Source: Campylobacteraceae bacterium (GTDB taxonomy: Bacteria > Campylobacterota > Campylobacteria > Campylobacterales > Sulfurovaceae). Taken from it: DNA of 20,338 nt. Both the position numbers and the translations under genes were made by a program. The stretch is taken from the NCBI GenBank assembly GCA_027023145.1, contig JALVWV010000011.1, positions 1 through 20,338 of the forward strand, given 5' to 3'. Shown here one piece after another: positions 15,335-20,338 of this stretch (position 1 is the first letter of the stretch; the number at the start of each line of letters is the position of its first letter). The notes below the pieces were generated by a model. That model was given only the letters and a program-made list of their open reading frames with translations, ran no database searches and had not been told where the DNA came from.

Positions 15335-15546
15335 CCGCAACCTCCTCCGGCGACTCCGCCGCCCCCTTTGCTGGCCTCTTTGGAAAAGTAGAGATGTTTG
15401 CGAAACGCGTGCAGATTGGTATCGCTCCCGGCCGGGGTGAGGGTCTCTTTGGCCAGTTGGTCTTTTTCCCACGGTTTGACGTCCTGGATCATCCCGCACC
15501 CTCCAAGCAAAAATATCAGAGTACTCAGCATCAGCAATCGACCCAT
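15325..15546 (-). CDS. DUF4266-like mini-lipoprotein ending in GGGCGCN
   Basis: This 73-residue protein has a lipobox (FLLGGC) at the end of a short signal sequence, then a charged mature part (VKPWEKDQLAKETL, later HLYFSKEASKGG) and a Gly/Cys C-terminus (GGGVAGGGCGCN). It matches my memory of the DUF4266 family, which neighbours DUF3570 genes in other proteobacteria. The two terminal Cys could bind a metal, form a thioether or mixed disulfide, or be a thioredoxin substrate. The ATG at 15546 overlaps the thioredoxin stop (TGATG). The function is unknown. Confidence 0.8.
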   Translation of the reverse strand: MGRLLMLSTLIFLLGGCGMIQDVKPWEKDQLAKETLTPAGSDTNLHAFRKHLYFSKEASKGGGGVAGGGCGCN

Positions 15547-15995
15547 CACAGCCCCTTCAGACGTCGGCGCACAAGCGAACCGATGTGGCTGCGTGCGCCG
15601 ATGATTGTGCCGACGATGGCATTGTTTTTGACGATGTAAAGTGCTGGCATGCCCGGAGGGCCAAAGGTGCGGATGATCGCATTGCTTGTGTCATTGACGA
15701 CTCGGAAATTCAGGGCACCCTTTTTGCGCAGGGCTGCTTGAAATTTGACCCCGTCAGAGCGTTTGCGGTCGGCGTCGACACCGATGATTTCGTACCGACT
15801 GTGATTGAGGCTCCGGTTGAGGCGTGCCAGTTGGGGGATCTCTTTTTTGCACGATACGCACCAGGATGCGAAGAAGTCGATGACATACACCTTTTTGGGT
15901 TGCAGGTGGAGTCGCTTGACGATCGAGGCGGGGAGCCCCCCGCCCAGGACGAATACGGGAAAGATCAGTGAGAGGATCACAAGAGGGAGGCGCAT
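15546..15995 (-). CDS. TlpA/ResA-like periplasmic thioredoxin
   Basis: This 149-residue protein has an N-terminal hydrophobic segment (MRLPLVILSLIFPVFVLGGG; signal or anchor) and a thioredoxin fold with the active site FFASWCVSCKKEIP (Cys46, Cys49) and the cis-Pro loop GMPALY (Pro117). Such proteins reduce apocytochrome or substrate disulfides in the periplasm. The start at 15995 is chosen because AAGGA precedes it and the cytochrome gene ends 10 bp upstream; the longer frame overlaps that gene. Position suggests that it serves the haem motifs of the upstream lipoprotein or the terminal Cys pair of the DUF4266-like protein. Confidence 0.88.
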   Translation of the reverse strand: MRLPLVILSLIFPVFVLGGGLPASIVKRLHLQPKKVYVIDFFASWCVSCKKEIPQLARLNRSLNHSRYEIIGVDADRKRSDGVKFQAALRKKGALNFRVVNDTSNAIIRTFGPPGMPALYIVKNNAIVGTIIGARSHIGSLVRRRLKGL

Positions 15996-16005
15996 AGGAG
16001 ATCCT

Positions 16006-17913
16006 TTATTGGATGCTGATCGTGCCGGGGGCATCGTTGAGCGGTTTACTGCGCGCATGGCAGTAGTTGCAGTCGGCAAACCCTTTGCCTCCGTGGTAAT
16101 ATCCGGCAGAGTGGTTGACCGCCTCTCCGTTTTTGTTCAGGACGATGGCTTTGAAGTTGCCTTTGATTTTCTCGATAGGCATGCTGAAGTTCTCCCCCTT
16201 GCCTTTGGAGATGTCCGCCAGCTGTTTGGTACCGTCTTTAAACTCAAGTTGAATGCGGTATCCGTAGGCCGATTTTTTCCCATCGGTATCCGTGTAGATT
16301 TTTCCTCCGGCAAAACTGTGGCAAATCATGCAGTGTCGTCCGTGGCAGTGATCCCGGGGACCGGCGTTGAACCCTTTGGGATCGGTGTTGGTCAGTTGCT
16401 TGAGGCTATCAGCCTGGAGCAGGTTCATGTAAAATGCATCGACGTGGAAGTTGGTATCGTTCTTAGCATAGAGGACGATCCCCCCTTCGCTGTCGATCAG
16501 CTCTTCGGTATAGCGGTATCCGCTGATAAAGGTCTGGAAGTTGTAGTTGGCTATTTTCCCGAGGCTCGTACCCTCATCCATGGGGTAGTCTGGATCGATC
16601 GCTTTGAGGGTACCGCCGCCGAACATGTCGGTATCATCTACCCGGATATAGGCATATGGAGCATAGGGGTACGAAGAGGTCAGACTCAGCTTGCCGCTGC
16701 GTTTGGCTGCGACTGCTGCCCAGAAGCTGTTGTCCTTACACTCTTTTTTCCCGTCTTTTTCGAAAATACAGGCTTGATACGAGACTATGCCGGTCGTAGC
16801 ATCGAGCGTGTAGGGGACGTAGAGGAAGTTATCTCCGATCCCGAGTGTGACATATTTGTAGCCGTTGGTTTGGGTATTTTTGACCAGTTCGATCGGATCG
16901 GTGCTGGTGCCGTCTTTTTTCAGGGCCATCAGGAGGGTATCGCTTCCGGCGATGATCCAGTCGGTCGTGACGGCACGGATCCGCTCAAGACGCTCGTCAG
17001 GCTTGGGGGTTAGCTTGACGACATTTTTGGTAGAGAGGTCGGTTTTGTACAGGTTGCCGTCCGTGGCGATGAAATAAAAGGCACCCCCTTTGAACGATGT
17101 GGTTCCGTGCCCCTTTTTGATCGTTTTCCCCAGAGCAATTTCAACAGATGAGCCATTGCTCTTGTCGATGCGGTAGAGTTTGCCGTTGGAGAGAACAGCG
17201 CTGTAGGCTGTCCCGGCAACGTCCCCTTGGAAATCCCGGCTGCTTCTGGCTGCGACGATATCGGTACAGGTGGTCAGATCGGTCGAGCATTTCTGGACTT
17301 GTTTGGCAGCCGAGTCGTACATGAGATAGCCATTGACCGGCTTGCCGTATTGGGGGAAGGTGACACTGAGTAATGTTTTTTTACCCAGCAGTATCGGAGC
17401 AGTTCTCGCCCCCATATCCGGTGTGATCAGGACTTTTTCTCCGCCGCTGGTAGCCAAGAGGTACTGACGGGAACCGAGATAGCGGACTTTTTTGTACGAG
17501 GGCTTGGTGAGGTCACTTGCATTGCTGTTTTGCACAGCAGCGGGAGCTGCATCGCCCTGTTGGGTCATGGTGACGGTATAGGCTTTGCCGTCGGTGCCGA
17601 CATAGTGAAGTTTATCCAGTGCGAGTTTGCTATAGGATTTGGTAGCAGAGTCGTACTCAAAGGAAGTGGAGAGTGTCGAGTAGCGGATAGCACTCGTATC
17701 CTCTTTCAGCAGGGCTTTGGTTGGCTCCTTCAGGCTTGAGAGACGCATATTTTTCAGGCTCCCAAGCCCCTGCGGATCTACTTCGCCAAAAAAGAGGAAG
17801 CTTTTGGGGCCATCCTGCTTGACGAGTGCATGGACATCTCCTCCATCTCCTCCACAACCTACAAGAACAGCCGAGACGGCAAGCGATGATAAGATAACAA
17901 CGGTTCGATTCAT
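16006..17913 (-). CDS. Di-haem c-type cytochrome lipoprotein
   Basis: This 635-residue protein is the first gene of the operon. A lipoprotein signal ends LVGC (Cys20), followed by GGDGGD. Residues about 30-500 form a long beta-rich region, with repeated short strands such as GKLYRIDKSN and GNLYKTDLST that suggest a propeller-like fold. The C-terminal domain has two haem-binding motifs, CMICH (528-532) and CNYCH (615-619), plus a Cys/His cluster HCHGRHC just before the first. The stretch between them (GYRIQLEFKDGTK, NFKAIVLNKNGE) looks like a small beta sandwich. The start follows AAGGAGA. It is probably anchored at the outer or inner membrane and carries electrons. I do not recognise the large N-terminal domain. 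Confidence 0.85.
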   Translation of the reverse strand: MNRTVVILSSLAVSAVLVGCGGDGGDVHALVKQDGPKSFLFFGEVDPQGLGSLKNMRLSSLKEPTKALLKEDTSAIRYSTLSTSFEYDSATKSYSKLALDKLHYVGTDGKAYTVTMTQQGDAAPAAVQNSNASDLTKPSYKKVRYLGSRQYLLATSGGEKVLITPDMGARTAPILLGKKTLLSVTFPQYGKPVNGYLMYDSAAKQVQKCSTDLTTCTDIVAARSSRDFQGDVAGTAYSAVLSNGKLYRIDKSNGSSVEIALGKTIKKGHGTTSFKGGAFYFIATDGNLYKTDLSTKNVVKLTPKPDERLERIRAVTTDWIIAGSDTLLMALKKDGTSTDPIELVKNTQTNGYKYVTLGIGDNFLYVPYTLDATTGIVSYQACIFEKDGKKECKDNSFWAAVAAKRSGKLSLTSSYPYAPYAYIRVDDTDMFGGGTLKAIDPDYPMDEGTSLGKIANYNFQTFISGYRYTEELIDSEGGIVLYAKNDTNFHVDAFYMNLLQADSLKQLTNTDPKGFNAGPRDHCHGRHCMICHSFAGGKIYTDTDGKKSAYGYRIQLEFKDGTKQLADISKGKGENFSMPIEKIKGNFKAIVLNKNGEAVNHSAGYYHGGKGFADCNYCHARSKPLNDAPGTISIQ

Positions 17914-17977
17914 GGTTTTCTCCTTGGTATATTCAGGAAAACACCCTTTCGATTAGAGTAAGTAAGGAAAGATTGAC

Positions 17978-18086
17978 TATAATCAAAACGGTACCTCCTT
18001 GGTGCCGGGGCACCCTGTCTCTTAAGTTTCGACGCTTCGGACAGGGTGCGACCAGTTTGCAGGCGCAAACTCAGATCGGCATTGCC
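17978..18086. ncRNA. Structured intergenic element (5' UTR element or small RNA)
   Basis: Four adjacent stems occur: GGTACC-TCCTT-GGTGCC (17990-18006), a perfect 10-bp stem GCACCCTGTC/GACAGGGTGC with a 20-nt loop (18010-18049), AGTTTGC-AGGC-GCAAACT (18054-18071), and a small GGCATTGCC (18078-18086). The block lies in the predicted 5' UTR of the cytochrome operon (minus strand), where an alternative stem GGTGC-CCCG-GCACC would compete with the 10-bp stem. A perfect TATAAT (17978-17983) on the plus strand ends 6 nt before the first stem, which pairs fully only on the plus strand (a G-U wobble; a C-A mismatch on the minus strand). The strand is therefore undecided. It matches no riboswitch class I know. 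Confidence 0.45.
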
Positions 18087-18119
18087 ATTCTAACTTCATT
18101 TTGTTACATCAGTGTTAAT
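18087..18119 (-). promoter_or_regulatory. Promoter of the cytochrome-DUF3570-ApbE operon with response-regulator box
   Basis: Read on the minus strand, the 19-nt arm 18119-18101 contains TAACA-N6-TAACA (11-nt step). Eight bases later comes the -10 box TAGAAT (18092-18087). The arm is the inverted partner of 18158-18176 (16 of 19 positions match). The predicted leader is about 165 nt long. Confidence 0.65.
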
Positions 18120-18157
18120 CGATCTTTTTAAGAAAAGTTATCAATTTTGTTGGCTTT

Positions 18158-18190
18158 ATTAACAGTAATGTAACAATTTCCCACTATGAT
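18158..18190 (+). promoter_or_regulatory. Promoter of the NosL unit with response-regulator box
   Basis: The arm ATTAACAGTAATGTAACAA (18158-18176) contains TAACA-N6-TAACA. It is followed by eight bases and the -10 box TATGAT (18185-18190). The geometry is the same as that of the divergent promoter. OmpR/PhoB-family activators typically bind such 11-bp direct repeats in place of a -35 box. Confidence 0.65.
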
Positions 18191-18228
18191 TTCTACCGTA
18201 AATACACTACATTTCAAAGGAGAAAACG

Positions 18229-18978
18229 ATGAAAAAATTGACGGTAGCCTTCGTGGCTTTGATGGTGATGGCTCTTGGGGCACACGCTGATGGTATGCAG
18301 TCCAAAGGAACGATGGGGCAGGGTGCCGGGATGAAAATGGGCAAGAAGATGGGTAAAAAGATGCCCAAAAACTACCGGATGGTTCCCTTCGCCAAAGCGC
18401 AGATCCTCCAAAAAGGCGATGCCAAAATGTTCTGTACCCGTTGCGGGATGACGCTGCCGATGTTTTACCGCACCAACCATGCAGCCAAGGTCGATGGCAA
18501 GATGGAGCAGTTCTGCTCTATATACTGCCTCGTAGAGACGATGAACATGGGCAAAAAAGTAACCGATGTACAGGTGGTGGACAATACCACGCTGAAGTTT
18601 ATCCCGGTGGAGAAAGCCTTCTATGTCGTCGGAAGCTCCAAGCCGGCCACCATGGCAGCGAAGGTGAGCAAATATGCTTTTGGCACCCAAGAGGCAGCCG
18701 AAGCGTTTGCCAAGAAATTCGGCGGCAAAGTGATGGATTATGCCGGAGCATTGGCGCAGGCCAAAGCGGCGTATGATGCCGACACCAAAGCCAAAAAAAT
18801 GCGCCAGGCCAAAGGGGCGAAAAAGGGAGCGATGATCTATAAAAAACACTGCAAGCCTATTGAGAAGACATTCGCTTCAGCTGCCGAAGCCAAAGCCTAC
18901 ATCAAGAAAAACAACGTCTGTGGCGATCTCAAAGGGAAACCGCTGCAAATGACAGCACTCTATTTGATGAGTCGATAA
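18229..18978 (+). CDS. NosL-family protein 1 with a C-terminal haem-less cytochrome-like domain
   Basis: This 249-residue protein has a signal peptide (MKKLTVAFVALMVMALGAHA), then a Met/Lys-rich linker (residues 23-45). A NosL-like domain (about 50-172) follows, with MFCTRCGMTLP (Cys69, Cys72), QFCSIYC (Cys96, Cys100), KAFYVVGSSKPATM, and a C-terminal EAAEAFAKKFGGKVMDY. NosL proteins bind Cu(I) and serve nitrous oxide reductase maturation. The last 55 residues (KGAMIYKKHCKP, then NNVCGDLKGKPLQMTALYL) resemble a small cytochrome c that lacks CxxCH and keeps Cys208 and Cys231. The start follows AAAGGAG. No nosZ lies in the window, so the true copper client is unknown. Confidence 0.85.
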   Translation: MKKLTVAFVALMVMALGAHADGMQSKGTMGQGAGMKMGKKMGKKMPKNYRMVPFAKAQILQKGDAKMFCTRCGMTLPMFYRTNHAAKVDGKMEQFCSIYCLVETMNMGKKVTDVQVVDNTTLKFIPVEKAFYVVGSSKPATMAAKVSKYAFGTQEAAEAFAKKFGGKVMDYAGALAQAKAAYDADTKAKKMRQAKGAKKGAMIYKKHCKPIEKTFASAAEAKAYIKKNNVCGDLKGKPLQMTALYLMSR

Positions 18979-18995
18979 GCTTGTATAGTGTCGGA

Positions 18996-19033
18996 GGCAA
19001 GGCTTTTGCCTTGCCTTACGGGACTGAAGTCCC
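18996..19033. repeat. Composite repeat R8 (two hairpins)
   Basis: A perfect 8-bp stem GGCAAGGC-TTTT-GCCTTGCC (18996-19015) is followed by GGGACTGAAGTCCC (19020-19033), the hairpin shared by most repeats in this window. It lies between the two NosL genes. There is no T-run, so it is a weak terminator candidate at best. Confidence 0.75.
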
Positions 19034-19134
19034 TGTTCCTGAATAGAACAGCGCATCCATGATAGACTCCGATATACACATGTGTGCTGGGGTGTGTTAT
19101 GATGCATATCAATTGTTTTTGAAGGTTTGGAGAA

Positions 19135-19140
19135 TATAAT
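19135..19140 (+). promoter_or_regulatory. Possible -10 box before the second NosL gene
   Basis: A perfect TATAAT sits 8 nt before the heptamer array. A transcript from here would start at the array and carry the GAGGTGA unit that can serve as a ribosome binding site. No TAACA box precedes it. Confidence 0.35.
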
Positions 19141-19148
19141 TTGCTTTT

Positions 19149-19238
19149 GAAGTAGGAAGTAGGAAGTAGGAAGTAGGAAGTAGGAAGTGAGAGGTGAGAA
19201 GTGAGAAGTGAGAAGTGTAGGGTGTGCAACAGCACACC
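19149..19238. repeat. Composite repeat R9: ten heptamers plus hairpin
   Basis: Five GAAGTAG units (19149-19183) are followed by five GAAGTGA-type units (19184-19218), one of which is the variant GAGGTGA (19191-19197). The hairpin GGTGTGC-AACA-GCACACC (19221-19238) follows, preceded by GTAGG. The second half overlaps the 5' end of the second NosL open frame. Confidence 0.9.
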
Positions 19239-19941
19239 AAATATTATCGGGATTTTTTTGAGTGTACTGTTGTTTGTCTCTATGGGGTTTTCGTCTGAAA
19301 TCTCTCCAGCCAAATACGCCCGCCTCGTCGCCAAGGGGGAGAAAATCGCCCTAAAACTGTGTGAGTCTACCAAGCTCCCTTCGGTCAAAGACACGACACC
19401 CATCCGTACCGTAATGGATGCCATTGATACCAGCAAAGCCTGCCCCACACTCTCCAAACGGCGCAAGGAAGCGCTGGCATATTTCCTCCTCGCCGGTGGC
19501 GTCACTGCCCATGAGCATACCGAAAACAACGTTCACGTCCCCCATGGAGCCAAGTGCCCTGTATGCGGGATGTTTGTCAGTAAATACCCCAAGTGGGCTG
19601 CCGAGATTGATATTGGGGGGAAGCACCATTACTTCGACGGGGTCAAGGATATGATGAAATACTACATCTTCGATGGTGACTTCCCCTTTGATCGGACGAA
19701 GATCACCGCCATACTCGTGACCGACTACTACACCCTCGAAGCCCTCCCGGCCAAAGAAGCTTATTACGTCATCGGCTCCAAACAATACGGCCCAATGGGC
19801 AACGAACTTATCCCGTTTAAAACAGAAAAGGAGGCCAAAGATTTCATCGCCGATCACGGTGGAGACCGGATCGTCCGCTTCGGGGAGATCACCGGGAAGA
19901 TGGTGATGGGGTTGGATGGGATAGAATATGATGAAAAATGA
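19201..19941 (+). CDS. NosL-family protein 2 with an N-terminal haem-less cytochrome-like domain
   Basis: The open frame gives 246 residues if the GTG at 19201 is used. No ATG precedes the signal sequence. The GTG lies in the heptamer array, with the variant unit GAGGTGA just upstream as ribosome site; other choices are GTG 19222 and TTG 19258. The segment NIIGIFLSVLLFVSMGFSSE is the signal core. Residues about 45-98 (KGEKIALKLCES, Cys54; KACPTLSKRRKEALAYFLL, Cys81) resemble the C-terminal domain of NosL protein 1. The NosL domain (about 115-235) has AKCPVCGMFV (Cys119, Cys122), YYVIGSKQYGPMG and EAKDFIADHGGDRI. The stop TGA falls in the next heptamer array. Confidence 0.8.
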   Translation: MRSEKCRVCNSTPNIIGIFLSVLLFVSMGFSSEISPAKYARLVAKGEKIALKLCESTKLPSVKDTTPIRTVMDAIDTSKACPTLSKRRKEALAYFLLAGGVTAHEHTENNVHVPHGAKCPVCGMFVSKYPKWAAEIDIGGKHHYFDGVKDMMKYYIFDGDFPFDRTKITAILVTDYYTLEALPAKEAYYVIGSKQYGPMGNELIPFKTEKEAKDFIADHGGDRIVRFGEITGKMVMGLDGIEYDEK

Positions 19942-20072
19942 AAAGTGAAAGATGAAAAGTAAAGGATATGTAGGGTGTTGTCCCCCGACAACACCAATTA
20001 AAAATGTTTTTATCTGTGACAGGTCGGCATGTATTCCCCCCGATTTTTCATTTTTCATTTTTCATTTTTCAT
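19931..20072. repeat. Composite repeat R10: two inverted heptamer arrays around a hairpin
   Basis: ATGAAAA/GTGAAAG-type units (19931-19965) overlap the NosL 2 stop codon. A perfect 9-bp stem GGTGTTGTC-CCCC-GACAACACC (19974-19995) follows, preceded by TAG. After about 48 bp without clear structure come four TTTTTCA units (20044-20071), the reverse complement of the first array. Confidence 0.85.
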
Positions 20073-20088
20073 CCCAAAAGGGGATACT

Positions 20089-20338
20089 ATGAAATCTTTA
20101 TTCTTCCTCCTGTTTGGTCTTATCCTCCTGCTCGGCACCATGCTCACCCACTACACCCTTACCGACCGCACCACACCAAACAAGGCTCTTTCCCGGATAG
20201 TTGCCGTGACTGGGCTTGATACTCCGGCGTTGGGGGTAGAGTGGTATGCGCCTCGCATGCTCAGCCGCCAATCTCAAGCACACAACCCAGCCTATCCTGA
20301 ACTGGATCCTATCGTACGGAGTGATTATGTCTATGCGC
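20089..20338 (+). CDS. Membrane-anchored protein of unknown function, N-terminal part
   Basis: The frame is open from the ATG at 20089 to the window edge (83 codons). AAAAGGGGA lies 5 nt upstream. The protein starts with a hydrophobic anchor or signal (MKSLFFLLFGLILLLGTML), followed by HYTLTDRTTPNKAL and a soluble part (LDTPALGVEWYAPRMLSR). It probably belongs to the NosL unit because of strand and spacing. I do not recognise a family. Confidence 0.75.
   Translation, partial: MKSLFFLLFGLILLLGTMLTHYTLTDRTTPNKALSRIVAVTGLDTPALGVEWYAPRMLSRQSQAHNPAYPELDPIVRSDYVYA

Noticed and set aside
15335..15499. 55-codon N-terminal extension of the DUF3570-like protein
   Set aside because: It overlaps the DUF4266-like gene in another frame and reads as Arg-rich nonsense. 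A clear signal peptide and ribosome site place the start at 15334.
15805..17013. 402-codon plus-strand open frame opposite the cytochrome and thioredoxin genes
   Set aside because: The minus strand carries CxxCH and CxxC motifs, signal sequences and ribosome sites. The plus frame has none and spans two minus-strand genes.
16006..17913. Multihaem (more than two) extracellular cytochrome
   Set aside because: Only two CxxCH motifs occur. The HCHGRHC cluster does not fit the haem-binding pattern.
17990..18086. Known riboswitch (TPP, cobalamin, c-di-GMP, fluoride, SAM) or SRP RNA
   Set aside because: The conserved core sequences of these classes that I can recall are not present on either strand.
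18229..20338. Complete nos (nitrous oxide reductase) cluster
   Set aside because: Only NosL-type proteins are visible. No nosZ, nosD, nosF or nosY is in the window, so a denitrification role is not claimed.

Overview
The window looks like chromosome from a Campylobacterota (epsilonproteobacterial) chemolithotroph. The evidence is the gene order murD-mraY / gpmI-fabG (to my recollection the same local order as in Campylobacter jejuni), compact OmpR-type two-component pairs, NosL-type proteins and TATAAT/TACAAT -10 boxes without clear -35 boxes. By eye the G+C content is about one half, high for the phylum. A Nitratifractor/Sulfurovum-type relative would fit, but the species cannot be fixed from sequence alone.

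Layout. 1-2.8 kb: start of a UvrD-type helicase, a divergent LysR regulator, an exported rhodanese, tRNA-Phe and a toxin-first PIN/RHH toxin-antitoxin pair. 2.9-8.2 kb: housekeeping block murD and mraY (minus strand), gpmI and fabG (plus strand). 8.3-13.4 kb: a His-rich lipoprotein, two consecutive response-regulator/histidine-kinase pairs, and a two-gene unit encoding a small His/Gly-rich exported protein and a 56-residue thrombospondin-type-3 peptide. 13.4-17.9 kb: a tightly packed minus-strand operon encoding a di-haem c-type lipoprotein, a TlpA-like thioredoxin, a DUF4266-like mini-lipoprotein ending GGGCGCN, a DUF3570-like outer-membrane barrel and an ApbE-like FMN transferase. 18.2-20.3 kb: a divergent unit with two NosL-type proteins and an unidentified membrane-anchored protein.

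Most notable. (1) The DUF3570-like barrel carries three copies of D-A-x-S-G-A-S, which resembles the ApbE flavinylation motif, and it lies directly upstream of an ApbE gene. This suggests a haem/flavin/thiol redox system in the outer envelope. (2) The divergent promoters of this operon and of the NosL unit carry mirror-image direct repeats TAACA-N6-TAACA. Each lies exactly 25 nt upstream (start to start) of its -10 box. A similar site with the same spacing precedes the His-rich lipoprotein, and weaker ones precede the small-protein unit and the second response regulator. This ties the accessory genes into one probable OmpR/PhoB-type regulon. (3) A family of composite repeats (period-7 arrays plus short hairpins such as GGGACTGAAGTCCC) occupies most intergenic spaces. 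It overlaps several stop codons, supplies an apparent start site for the second NosL gene, and in one copy sits in frame inside the essential gene murD. (4) The two NosL proteins share a cytochrome-c-like but haem-less domain, C-terminal in one and N-terminal in the other.
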